Shown here in pieces: positions 1-10,850 of a stretch of 64,000 nt of DNA. Made by a program: the position numbers and the translations under genes. Origin of the DNA: Mycteria americana (lineage: Eukaryota > Chordata > Aves > Ciconiiformes > Ciconiidae); the NCBI RefSeq assembly GCF_035582795.1, contig NC_134370.1, positions 47,975,501 to 48,039,500 on the forward strand. The letters are read 5' to 3'. The notes under the pieces were generated by a model. The model was given only the letters and a program-made list of their open reading frames with translations. It was not told the DNA's origin and did not search any database. Each line of letters opens with the position of its first letter. Position 1 is the first letter of the stretch.

Positions 1-3000
1 TTCTAGCACGGTAGGCATCGTTCACCCACGTCAACTGAAAATTAGTAAAACCTTTCATGCATCAGAACTTACTGTAGCCAGGAACAAGACTAACCTCTTC
101 ATCTTTCTGGTTTGGAAATTGCTCACAGTGTGGTATTTGCCTCACTCAGTGTTAGAGTTCTCACTGCTCACTTCCTGTAGCAGGAGCCTGTGCACAGCAT
201 GTGCTTCTTCAGGAGTCTTCTGGAGGCACCATACCCCATGGACTACTACATTTGCCAGAAATTGGATGCAATACTTAAAAAAAAAAAAAAAAGAGAGAGA
301 GAATAAGAGAATAGGAGTGTTATGTGAGGTTTTTCTTCTTGATGTCTTTCACTGGTACTTTTTTACAGCTTTCTTTTTCAGCTAAGCATAATACATGAGC
401 GCTGCTCTGTAGTAAAAACACACATTAACAGTATTAGTAGCAGTAAACATCAAAAGTATGTTAGTAATACTATTCCTTGTCTTCCCCTACGCTGCCTTCT
501 CCAAAAGTAGTACTTCCTAGAATGACCTGGCAGCGTGAGAAGTAGTGGCTCACTGCAGATACTGCGACGACAACCCCAGAAGGGCTGGATGAGTGCTACC
601 TGATATCTGGTGAGCGGGCTAGAGGTCAGAAGGAAGAAGCTGGACTACCATTTGAGAGGATGGTTTAGACAAAACTAACAGATCGTGAAGCAAGCGTCAG
701 CCTGAAAGAGGGTTGTAGAGGCAGACTGCAGCCATTTGGGGCTAGAAAAACATTAGATTTGTGAGAAAGCTTTTCTTCCTCTGTCAAATATATCTTATTT
801 GTTACCTGCCTCAGAGGGCTCGCATCTGAAAAATGCCATTTCTTTTCTTCATAGAATGTAAATGTTCATTCCAGATGATATAGACATAAACCTCAATTTC
901 TTCTCAGTCCTCACTGTAAGTTTTTGAACATGGAATGAGAGTCTTTTTGAGAAATGGATTTCTTGTTGAATACATACACTTCTGTACTTTCAGAAATTAA
1001 GGGTACTTTTGATAGCCTTAACCTCTTTCTCTACCAATTGCCCATTTTTAGCAATGTAAATTTGTTCCAAACATCTAAATTCTCTCCAGTTTTTTGTAGT
1101 GATCCTTCTTAGCTGAATTGCTTTGGGAATGTGAAGGCATCCTTTCTTTTACACAAAATGTCCATTGCCTGTATAGTATAAGAGTATTTTCCTCCCAGAT
1201 TTCCCTGCCAGCACGTACCTCCCACTACACTGAAGAAGGATATGCCATTTCAAGCTTTGGTCCTTCTAAGAGCATCCCCCCAAAAATGTGTATTAGTGGA
1301 GGGGGAAGTAGGTGGAGCAACAGCCCAGGCAACATTTACAATGTGGTGGTACCTGTTCACTAGAAGGTGGATTGGCGCCTTCATCTCTTTTTGGGCCAGG
1401 CTGCTCAATGGGCAGTGATGTTCAAAAAACCACTTGATCTCTGTTAGTATGAACTAGCAACCTTTAGTTTCCTGCAGTTCCCTCTGCTCCATTTAGTATC
1501 TCTGAATGTCTTTGTGTCTCACTTGGACACAAAGTCACATTCTGACCTCTTTGAAACTCATTTCATATTTCTTAGAATCAATAAACTTCAAATGCAGTAG
1601 CAGAAATACCAAGCAGTCAATAAGTCCAGTCAAGTTATGTTAGAAGTAAAAGTGGTGTGTTGTAAGGGCAACATTTTCTTAAGGAACTGCTATTCAGGCA
1701 TATTTGTTGTTTCAATTAGTCTGATTTACTGGCTCAGTCAGGGGGCTGCAGCCTGTAGCACTCAGACTGTAATTTGATTTCTAAAGCTGCCATTCAGGTA
1801 CCAAGGAAATAAAAATATGTGGTAAAACCACATCGTGACAGCAGACGTATAGATCCTGATGTGCTTAATGTGCAGCATACCTGTCAGGAAGATACAAGGG
1901 TTCACGGCATGATCACCCACATTTCATATCCCATGGGAGTTGCATGTTTTGCTCTCCTGGCTTTGATCACCAGTCCCCTGGGAGGAGCACAGAAAGGTGG
2001 CAGACTGGTGGTGTTTTTCCAGAACTGTTGCCCTGAAGGGATGTTTAAACAAAAAAAGAAAGTAAAATTAATGTGTGTGAAAAAGTGCCAGATTGACAGC
2101 TTTAGCGAGTAAAAACACTTTACCTATTTGAAGGCTACCCACGTTTTATCTGCTAGAGCTGTCAGCCTAGTACCATTCCTCAGCATGAAATGTATTCTTT
2201 TCTTTTTAAACTGTCCTTGTGTCTCCAAATTGCTCAGTCCTGCATCTGAGAAAGATTCAGACAGCACTAATGGGGGTAAGAAGTTGGACTGCTGAAAAAT
2301 AGGAAGAAATCTTGGCAAATTTGCCCTGGTTTTGGAGATGCTTAAAATTTGCAAGAGGCTAGAAATGATTTACAAATAAAATTTATGCAGAATGATTCAA
2401 GGCATAGCTCTGCTTTCAAACTAGAAACTGCTGGGAACAGAAGCTTGTTTCTCTCCTCAGCAAATCAGGGCTGTATCGCTGTTGTTGCTCTCTGGAAAGA
2501 GACCTCCATGCTCGCCTCTCAGAACTATGTAACCAAGATCTTGTCTGGATTTTTGCAGCGTGCCCAGGTGCTGCAGCATGACCTCCTGCCTTTCTTGGCA
2601 GGAAGGTGCTTGTGAGAGACACCAGACACCATGATCATGGTGCACAGATCATGTGGCAGGATGTCACTGGCAAAAGAAAAGTCCTCCAGGACTACAGGCA
2701 TCTTTCAGTGGCACCTTACGCATTTGGGGAGTGGAAACCATGTCTAAACGAGGTCTTGGATCTGTTGCTATACAGCACTGGTATCAAGATGTTTAACTTA
2801 TTGGATAGAGTCAAATTAGGTCTCTGCACTTTTATGCATAGGTAAATTTACATCTAAAACTGCACAGTAAGGTCTTCAAAGCATCTGATACATGAACCTG
2901 AAGATCTTTTCTGAAAGGCTGAATTTTACAACTGTTTGAGCTTGTTGCTTTTTCAGATGACATAGTAAAAATGAAGAAGTCCAGTATCTATTCCATGAAA

Positions 3001-3320
3001 AATCCATTATATTTGTAGGAAATTCCTTCACAGTATTTGAAAGGGTGATGAGTTTTTGAGGAGCATTCCAGTAGAAGGAAGCAGACCCAAAACTCTAACT
3101 TTAAAGGGCTGCCTGAGAAGTGTATGAACAAGGTAGTTGCTCATTACAGCAAACAGGACTCTGTCCGTATCCTGACCTGTTGTCTAATGTCAGTATTCTT
3201 TCCTGTTTCTGCAGATCATCGTCCCTGTCTTCACTACATCATAGTAATGACGGGTGCCACTGTTTTTAAACTGTGAAATTAGCAGACTGAGGTAATTTTG
3301 TTCATATTTACTATTCTGTC

Positions 3321-3390
3321 ACAAGGTTCTAAAACTTCTCTGTGCCTCCAGTTTCTGCCATTTAAAACAGGAGGATACTTAAGCCACTGT
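3321..3390 (+). repeat. MIR-type SINE fragment
   Basis: The stretch reads like the conserved core-to-3' part of a MIR element: CTTCTCTGTGCCTCCAGTTT, then a short gap, then TTTAAAACAGGAGGATA. The MIR family has the equivalent order CTCTGTGCCTCAGTTT followed by CTGTAAAATGGGGATAA. It is diverged and short, as expected for a repeat older than the bird-mammal split. The assignment comes from remembered consensus and needs a repeat-library search. Confidence 0.55.
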
Positions 3391-3410
3391 TTTCAAATGG
3401 GGGCTCCTGG

Positions 3411-3450
3411 AATCATTATATATGTGTGTATATATATATATTTATATTCC
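3411..3450. repeat. TA/TG microsatellite
   Basis: A short run of alternating TA and TG dinucleotides lies in otherwise unremarkable flank sequence directly after the MIR-like fragment. It has no visible coding or regulatory role. Confidence 0.8.
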
Positions 3451-4230
3451 GTTTAAAACACTTGAAGTAGTAGTCTGAGATGTAAGCCAGCCATGACTGC
3501 CTGCCTGCCAGCAGCACAGGACGCTTATGGGAGTTGCAGGTGTTGACATAGCAGTCGACTCTATCTAGTCTCAAGTTTTATGCATGAGACTTGCTTGTCC
3601 AACTCCAGCTGATCCATTTGTATCTCATGCAGGTAACGTGGTTTTTTCTTTCCACTTCCAGGACTGCACAAACGCAGCTGATCAGCCCCCTGACCAGCGG
3701 ATGGGTCCCAGACGACAGTGCTGCGTAGCCACCAGGAAGCACGCCTTAGCCTCTTCTGTCATGTGAGTGCAGGGTGTAGGGGCTGTGTGTGTGGGGAAAT
3801 GGGGAGCAACTGTCATGTGCCAAGAACGAGGGGAACGAAGGATTCCAGCCATATGACACAACACATCAGCTGCATCTATCAGGTAACAAAAAAAAGTGAC
3901 AGGGTGATGCTGCTGTTAGTAACTTTCCACACTGGGCAGAGGTGAGGTTTAATTAATATCTGTAAAATGTGCTGAGATCACCAGGAGCAATGGACTGTAT
4001 ATTTTCCAGGCATCCTCTGTTGCTGGTCTAAGATTGCTTCTTTGATTTCCCAAGCCCAGAGGCAAATGACTGTTTCTACGTGCTAAGTATCAATTCTCTT
4101 CCTTTCGTTCTTAGCCTTTCTCCTCTCCACTTTTTTCCTCTCTGTTTTGAATTGCTCTCAGACTGCTGCAGTCTCATGTCCCTGCCTCCGCTGGCACAGA
4201 CACCAGGAGAAAATGTGATAGTGTTTACAT

Positions 4231-4465
4231 AGCACTGAAGCACTAGGACTCAGGAGATGTGAGAAGTGAACCTGCTGTACTACCTTTGGTGACTCACAAC
4301 ACCTTTCCATGGTTCTGCTTTCCTTCTAACTTCCTGCCAGGCTAACCTTCTAGACTATCGCCTCTCTGGGGAAAGGACTTGCTTTTATTGTGTGATCGTA
4401 TGGTGTCTAATACAATAGGACCCAACCTCTGGTAAGACCTTTAGGCACTCCCATTATATGAATGA
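4231..4465 (+). repeat. Old sauropsid SINE/MIR-like element
   Basis: The left part (CACTAGGACTCAGGAGA) matches the start of a common amniote tRNA-derived/MIR-like repeat whose consensus continues into 'CCTGGGTT'. The right part keeps the order of a frequent 3' tail: AGACT, a CTCT.TGGGG block, AGGACTT, a TGT.TAATACAATAGGACCC block, then AGGCACT. Two ordered matches make this more than chance, but the middle is heavily diverged and the exact family name is uncertain. It overlaps the beginning of nothing that looks like a gene. Confidence 0.5.
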
Positions 4466-6546
4466 GAACAAGATTGTTGGTGTCAGTAATTAACATTCTT
4501 GTGGGATTGTTGGAAATGCTTTGGCATAAACACCACCTGGAATCCTCGTCTGGCTTATGTAGTTTTTAAGCTGCAGAGGAGGCTGATCCTGTTCACACGA
4601 GAGGGCATGGACCATCTGTCTCTTCTCTTATTAGGTGTGCAAAAAGTCTTTCAGTCCAAAGAGGAGTTACAGTACCTCAGTGAGAAGTGGGACACTGGAA
4701 AAGTGAGGGCATTGCCAGTGGGGAAGAAGAATGGAGACTCAATTTTCAGTGTGTCTCCAGTAGTGATCTCACCTGAGAACAAAGACTATATGACAAGCAC
4801 CAAACCAGGGAGAAAAATACCAAACTAAGTGTCACTGATAACATTGTGAATGCCTGTGGCACAGTGTCATCCCATGACAAGCTTCGAGAGATGAAATCTC
4901 ACTCTGGTTAAATGGATGACAAAAATCCGGTTGACTGCAATAACAGCAGGCTTTCCCCTTGGGGGTTACCTGGATTTCTCTCCTTCTGAATGCCCAGACA
5001 GCCACATCCCACATCATTATGCATATTCCAATAACAAATAAATTATTCTTTTACTTTAAAGTGTGGATTGGATTCAGTAAACCCTGCATTTTGGATTCTA
5101 AGTTCCCTCTATCTACATCCGAAATCCCTAAATAAACAAACATTGGATTAGACCCAACAGCTCCCTCCACTCAGCAACTGAAGCCGTTAAAAGCATTTCA
5201 TGCCAACTGCTCCGCTCATATTTCAGACTCTGTTAAACACTGACTCAAATGAAGGAGCTCCATCTTCCTCTCAAACTTCCCAGGGAACCAACCTTGGCTA
5301 TTAGAAGGTCTGCCTCCATTTATGACCCTCCCTAACTCCAGCGAGGAGTTTGAATTGTTTAGCTGTTGACATCACGAATGACATAAATATGTGCTGGGGT
5401 TAGAGGGTTTCTGGCAAGTGGCCCGCTAACCTAGAATTTGCTCTGCAAAGTCAGGAAGATGACTTTTAACCTCAGAGCAGTTTGCAAAACCACATCTGTG
5501 ACCAATACATAAGAAAAAAAAATCTAGTCCCTACTGAATGATGAAAGACAGCATACCTCACTGGGCACTATGGTGCTGGAATCAGTATGGAGACCTATGC
5601 AGGAGTAATCAGACAGGTCAGCGTTGCCAGAAGTCGTCTGTGGATGTAGCTGATGCGTCATACACAAGGGAGGCAGCACAGCAGATTAAACTGAAGGCGA
5701 GTTATCTCATAGCTGTTAAGTCTTAAACTTCATGAGCTAGGTCTTTATTTGTGCTGCAGCCCCTTCTTATCCCAAAATTGCCCTAACCAGCTGCTAGAGG
5801 ATGCCCAGTAATGGAAAATTCTCAGGATAACAATAAGTTGGTGTAACAGTTCAGTGTCACCTCACATCCTGCTAAGCAATAGAGAAATCATCATCAGAAA
5901 AATGGACACAACCAGAATGCCACTGAACAGTCGAATCCTAATTTCATCACCCTTCTTGTGGGCAACAGATAACCCAGTGCAATTTACAGGAGCTCTGAAG
6001 CGGCTCCAAATCTCAGCAGGAGTCAGAAAGGCTCAGTGCTAGCCTCGGGACTGAGTCGTCACGTGAAGTTGTTGTTGTTCCATAACCTTGCTTCTGCACC
6101 AAAAACCAGTAGGCTGGTTTGAAATATGAAGCACCTAAAGCAAAAGACAAAATTTTAATCACTGAAATTAAGGTCCTCCTTTGGATCCCTCTCTGGAGAA
6201 TACTTTCTGTCTCTGATGATCATGCACAGGCTCCCAAAGAAGGTAAATTTTGAATTTAAAACTGTACAATGTCAATGTGTGAATGACAGCATTAAATCTT
6301 GGCTGCAAGGCTGAGATACCTCCAAGAGGAGAAAAACACCTTTTCCACTCAACCGTGTAGCAGTGGCTGAGGTAGTTGAGGTAAATATATTGTCTCCAAC
6401 TATTAAAAGGTAAAGGAATAATTTATACATGTATATTACATGTTTGCAGCCTAAAGGTGGTGTTGTTTTTTAAATTAAAGAGTTTAAAAGTTTAGAAATG
6501 CCAACATTAAGGTGGCCTGTGCAACTGTAATTTGTCCCTTTTGTGC

Positions 6547-6580
6547 ATTTGCATTATGATACACTATTTAATTGTAATTA
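6547..6580. promoter_or_regulatory. POU octamer plus homeodomain-type site
   Basis: A perfect octamer ATTTGCAT (6,547-6,554), the reverse of the POU-factor site ATGCAAAT, lies 14 bases from the AT-rich TAATTGTAATTA (6,569-6,580), which holds back-to-back homeodomain TAAT cores. Such pairs occur in developmental enhancers, but in AT-rich DNA they also arise by chance. Position is about 4.3 kb upstream of the neogenin start codon. Binding is inferred only. Confidence 0.2.
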
Positions 6581-6764
6581 GATCACACGCTGTTCTTTCG
6601 ACAGGTTCCTGGCCTCACTCATTGTACAGAATAGACTGTGCTCAGTAAGTAATAATTTTATTTTCTCCTTGCTGTTCACTATGTGGCCCATGCTTTATTT
6701 ACTGCACACTATTCAAATATTGTTCTGAAGACAGATTTATTCATTTCCTCCTGGGCTTTTTCCA

Positions 6765-6895
6765 TGGTACTCATCAATATGGTATCCAAGTGCTTCACAA
6801 ACTCTAATTTATTTTCTCAACACTGTTGCGCAGACTGGTGTTACCCTTATTTTACAGATGAGGAACTTAGGCATACAGACAGAATAGTAAAAAAT
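6765..6895 (-). repeat. MIR-type element, reverse orientation
   Basis: The + strand shows the reverse complement of a MIR/amniote SINE core in the right order: GGTATCCAAGTGCTTCACAA, then CTAATTTATTTTCTCAACAC, then CTTATTTTACAGATGAGGAA with CTTAGGCA after it. The family has GAGTGCTTTACAAA, TAATT..ATCCTCACAACA and CCCATTTTACAGATGAGGAAACTGAGGCA. Three collinear matched blocks make this the clearest of the old SINE copies here. Confidence 0.7.
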
Positions 6896-6929
6896 ATCTT
6901 TTAATTTTAGATATCCAATTAGAAATACT

Positions 6930-7095
6930 CATGGCCTGATTTTGTCAGAAAATATAACATGGCAAAGCATCTAATTTAGTCAAAAGTTCAATAAATTCTT
7001 ATTTACTGCAGATATATCTGCAAGTGCTCTTCACTTCTGCAAATCAGACTTCAAAATGTCAAGTTAGGCACCTAGGAAGTGAAGACTGCACAATT
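6930..7095. repeat. Old sauropsid repeat fragment
   Basis: Two blocks recall a repeat common in turtles, crocodiles and birds: GGCCTGATTTTGTCAG near 6,934 and CACTTCTGCAAATCAGACTT near 7,032, followed by TCAAGTTAGGCACCTAG. The family has CAGCACTTCTGAAAATCAGG and AAGTTAGGCACC in the same order. The middle does not match. I cannot name the family. Confidence 0.4.
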
Positions 7096-7624
7096 AGTAC
7101 ATCGCTGTGAAGTCTTTGTTTTAAGCACTGTGCTTTGCATCCAGTAGGAGTCCTGAGGCTGAAGCCCTTTCCTGGAGCAGCAGTCACCCACCTTAGCCAC
7201 AGCACCGTGCTTGCTTTCCCTGCAGTTCCTCGTAAGGTACATAAAATACCTACATCTGATTTTTATAGTAAATTAAGTGGATGTTTAGCCACTTACCTTG
7301 GTTCCTTGCCCTTGGTTCAGCATCTGAGACAGACTTATCCTTTTGCACTGTCAGCCTTTATTCTGGTATTTCATAACTTGGGAGTGTTTTACTTTGCAGC
7401 CTAACTACTGTTGTTTTAATACATGTGTATTTCTCTTCCATTTAGAGATAACCTCAAAAACTCCAGCAATTTAATCCTGTGTTGACATCGATGCAGGCCA
7501 TCAGCAATGTGGAAAGTTACCCTAGATGAGGAATGTAATAGTTTGCATGCGGTTCAGCACTCAAAGGGGACAAGGTATGTTCTCAGTGTATTTCAGATAC
7601 TTGCTGCCAGTAGAGACATGACAG

Positions 7625-8130
7625 TTTTCCAGGTGGTCTTCGTTCCCTTTCCTAAATCCTCACTTTTCTGCTCTGCCTCGCTTCCTCAGTCTCTGTCATT
7701 CCCATTTCTACGTGCCTGCCTCTAGTGAACTCCCACCTCCTGTTGCCCTTGCTGTATCCCACACCCAGCCTCAGGGTCGCACGTCCTCTTCTCTTGCCCT
7801 GCTCCAGCTCTCCTGTTTGTTCCCTTTTGCCGAGCAAGTTCTCCTTCAGTCCTTAGCCAGATAACGTACTGGTCTTAATTGCCCCAGTCCTCCTGGGTTG
7901 CATGTCTTCTCCTGGCAATTTTCTCCCATTCCCAATCTGTTTTTAAGTCTTCTCCCAACAGGCTGGCTTCCAGACTCTTGCTTATGAACCTCACTTTATC
8001 CTTCCCTCCAGGCAGACCCAGTTTCCCCTTCCAACTCCCAGTTCCCTTCAACCGCCCCGGAGAACCCGTCTTTCTCCAGACTGTTTGTGCCTGCCAACTT
8101 ACTCGTCCCGGATCAGTTCTCATCCCCACT
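7625..8130. other. Pyrimidine-rich tract of about 500 bases
   Basis: The + strand is strongly enriched in C and T over about 500 bases, with many TCTTCTCC, CTTCCCTCC and CCTCCTG runs and few purine stretches. The bias keeps overlapping frames free of stops on both strands (for example 7,879-8,169 and 7,875-8,129), so those frames are composition artefacts. Possible explanations are an old degenerate repeat or a polypurine/polypyrimidine regulatory tract. I do not recognise a repeat family. Confidence 0.6.
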
Positions 8131-9751
8131 GCATGTTATTCAAAGAGCTTCCTGCTCTGCGTTTCCTGAGAGGACTGGAAGGACAGGTTCCCCGCTTGCC
8201 CTTCCTACCTTCAGACTTGGCATGGTCCAGAGCAGCTGGGAACTGGAACTGCAGGTCCAACTCTGACTCCCACAGCTGTGGGCTGTGACGTGCTGGGTGA
8301 GCACGGAACTGCTGGAGAACTGCACTGAGAAGTGCTGGTAAGCCCCCGCCGAGCGCAAACGGCATTTTCAGTAGGGTTTTTCATGGCAGGGTTTGAGGGA
8401 ACACCTCTGACAAAGTGACCATTCTCGTTTTCAGACTTGAAGATCCCTGACAGAAGGAACAAAAGAAGTAATGTTTATAATTTAACCAGAGGTATGAACT
8501 TAAGATGCTTACATTTCAGCACAGTGGTTAGTCTGGCACTATTAAAAGTGACTTAAGGTAGGATTTTATGATGGGAATTGTTAACCAACTTTAATAGGAG
8601 TTATCCTGCCAGTCCTGCCTTTTAATCAGTGCTTCCATTTTCAGTATAAATTACAGTTCGTTGCTGGTAATCCTTCTGTCATATCAGATATCAGTGTAAC
8701 TCGGCAAGCATAACATGGAGAAACCCAAACATCCTTCTGAGGAGGTAATTATTCATCATTGTGAAAATGCTCCAGGATATTTTTAGTGGAGGACAAACCC
8801 ACTGTTTTCTGACAGAAACACCAAACAAAATTATAAAATAATGAAGCAAGTTTCACAATGAGACACACTTCAGACACCTGTATTAGCTGATACTTTCTAG
8901 TCATGTCAGTGTTTAATTAGTCATGCACATCTCTGCATCCATATGTACAGCAAAATGCACACCTGTGCTTTGGTGCACTGCAAAATGTGTCGGCGTCTGC
9001 TTCGCTGAAAAGCCTCTAACTAAACAAATCTGCAAATCCCGCTGGATCAGGGATAATTTCGCGGGAATATAGAGGTTCCTGCATCAAGAGGGACAGCCTT
9101 GCCGCATGCACAGAGGTTATTAAGGTAAACTTCCCTGAAATTAGTCCTCAGTTCCTTAGCAGGAGTGCCACTACCAGTGTAAAAGCCTGTTTCTTTCTGG
9201 AAGAAATTATTTTAAACTAGTTTTAAAACATTTTGGAATACAAACACACATTTCAGGGGGATGTACCCGTGTTTCACATCTTGCATTGCCCCAGGGGTAT
9301 GGTTATCTCACGGTTACCACTTCTTGAGCCCCGGTACTACATAATTTATGTGCTGAAAGAGATGATTCAATTAGTCAATAATAAAATGAGCAAGGATAGC
9401 ATGCACATTGTAAAAATACGATTTAGTGGGCAACAAGCTGAGATGGAAAAAGATACAAGGGTACACTTCATATGATTAATGAAGGAGCAATGTATATTTA
9501 TAGCTCTTATTGTGTCTTTTGTAAGGATAGGGGATCCAACAGTAAGACTAAAACCGGCTGGTAACGATGCAGCATTCAAATGATTCGGATTTGAATGGCA
9601 AACGCTGTATAAAACTAATTACCCCCATGAGGATGAAAATACATTTCATTCGCCTTTTCAAAGTATGTTTGGTCTTTTCTTCACATTTATCCTTTAGTTT
9701 GTTGAGAAACATGATTATGAAAGTCGACATTCCCAAACTGAGCAGCAGACA

Positions 9752-9764
9752 CCCCCCCCCCCCC
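9752..9764. repeat. Poly-C run (13 C)
   Basis: An uninterrupted run of 13 C lies just outside the CpG island, about 1.1 kb before the neogenin start codon. Length is prone to sequencing and replication slippage. Confidence 0.9.
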
Positions 9765-10342
9765 TCCCGAAAACAAGTTTCTGCAAGATATTTTTACAAG
9801 AGTAGTGATTTTTTTTCTCTCGGTAGCTCTGGAGACAGGATTGCCGCATGTCCCCGCCGGTTCCCAGCAACACGCAGCGCAATGACTCGCTTCGCAGCTA
9901 CTCCTCCGAGTCGCCAAATTTGCAAGGATAACCAGACTGGCGCTTTGTTTTTGCATGTATTCATGCACGCAACGTGTGCAGCTTTTGCAGCCGCGCAGGG
10001 CTTTGGGTAAGAAAGGAGAAAATGGAAGTTCATTTCACTGAAAGACAGGAACTTTATTGCTTCGCTCCCATCGTGGCCGTCTGCAACACTAGCAGGACGG
10101 GTATCAGGAGCGACGTGCCACCGAGACCTGCCGAAACGCGGGGTTTGGTCCCGCGCTGTCACCCCTGCAGCCCGCGGGATCGGCCCGCGGTGCCGCCTCC
10201 TCGCCCCCCCCCCCAGGAGCTCCCTTCAGGGCCGAGGGAGCCGTGCCAGCCGCGGCAGAGCGGTTCCGGCCAGAGGGGACGGCGGCTTGGCCCGCCCCAA
10301 CGCTCCCGCCTCATGCCGCCCTTCCCCGCGGGCGGGGGCGCC

Positions 10343-10352
10343 GCGCAGGCGC
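10343..10352. promoter_or_regulatory. NRF1-like site
   Basis: GCGCAGGCGC differs by one base from the NRF1 core GCGCATGCGC. It lies 500 bases upstream of the start codon, within the CpG island. Function is inferred. Confidence 0.4.
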
Positions 10353-10476
10353 GGTGGCGGGCGGCCGGGCGCGCGCACACCTGGCGCCGGGGTCGGCGGC
10401 GGCGGCGGCGGGAGGGAGGGCGCGCGCGCGCCGCCGCCTCCCCGGCAGCGGCGGGGGGGAGGGGAGGAGCGCGCCA

Positions 10477-10486
10477 GCGCATGCGC
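10477..10486. promoter_or_regulatory. NRF1 consensus core
   Basis: GCGCATGCGC is the exact palindromic core bound by NRF1, a factor typical of CpG-island promoters. It sits six bases before a GC box (10,492-10,499), a frequent promoter pairing. It also contains an ATG (10,481-10,483), which would be an upstream start codon if transcription begins before it. Confidence 0.5.
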
Positions 10487-10491
10487 GCGGA

Positions 10492-10499
10492 GGGGCGGG
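10492..10499 (+). promoter_or_regulatory. GC box (SP/KLF-type)
   Basis: GGGGCGGG is an exact GC-box core inside the CpG island, six bases after the NRF1 core. A second GC box in the opposite orientation is at 10,291-10,298. SP/KLF binding is inferred. Confidence 0.45.
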
Positions 10500-10502
10500 C
10501 CA

Positions 10503-10553
10503 GGGGGTGTGTGGGGGGGGGGTGGAGGCGGGAGGGAGCGAGGGAGGGGAGGA
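10503..10553 (+). promoter_or_regulatory. G-rich, quadruplex-prone 5' region
   Basis: About 50 bases are almost only G with single spacers, including one run of ten G and several runs of three or four. Four or more G-tracts with short loops are the usual requirement for a G-quadruplex. On the + (RNA-like) strand it could fold in the nascent or mature 5' UTR if transcription starts upstream, and otherwise could act as promoter DNA structure. Confidence 0.5.
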
Positions 10554-10622
10554 GCGCGCGGCGAGCGCCCCTCTGGCTCCGTGCGAGGGAGCCGCGGAGC
10601 CCGGTGCTGGGACTGGCCCGAG

Positions 10623-10631
10623 ATGGAGTGA
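10623..10631 (+). promoter_or_regulatory. Two-codon upstream ORF (ATG GAG TGA)
   Basis: An ATG at 10,623 is followed by one Glu codon and TGA, 219 bases upstream of the end of the leader. It has G at +4 and G at -3, so its context is good. If it is inside the mRNA leader, a start-one codon-stop element of this kind could hold back scanning ribosomes and lower translation of the main frame. It depends on a transcription start that is not known. Confidence 0.4.
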
Positions 10632-10850
10632 GCCCGGCCGCTCCCGCCCTCCTAGCTGGCCGCTCTCCGAGGCGGCTGCGCGAGCCCCGCCGCCCGGCTG
10701 AGGGCCGTCTCCTCGGGGTGCCGCAGGGGCGCAGCCCGGCGGTGGACGAGCGGGGAGCGCGCCCCGGCCGGCAGTCAGGCAGGCAGGAGGAGCCCCCCGG
10801 GGGAGGGGCTGGCGCTGGGTGCCCGGCTGCCGGGCGCGGGGAGCGGAGCG

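Larger units (their letters stand above)
1..9840. other. Upstream intergenic flank, no gene recognised
   Basis: Nearly 10 kb before the CpG island shows no convincing exon. Open frames are short (mostly under 110 codons), often start at non-ATG codons, and give unstructured products with no family motif I recognise. What can be seen are degraded fragments of old interspersed repeats (listed separately), a TA/TG microsatellite near 3,411-3,450, a poly-A run followed by GA dinucleotides near 276-302, a pyrimidine-rich block at 7,625-8,130 and a 13-C run at 9,752-9,764. By eye A and T are fairly balanced here, unlike the T-rich sequence downstream of the CpG island. That fits an untranscribed or weakly transcribed flank. 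Distal regulatory elements of the downstream gene could lie here but cannot be proved by reading. Confidence 0.6.

Noticed and set aside
4499-4828. 109-codon open frame in the upstream flank
   Set aside because: It starts at TTG, has no family motif, and lies beside an old repeat. Length is within chance for this base composition.
9605-9613. TATA-like GTATAAAAC upstream of the island
   Set aside because: It lies over 1.2 kb before the start codon and outside the CpG island. CpG-island promoters rarely use TATA boxes.
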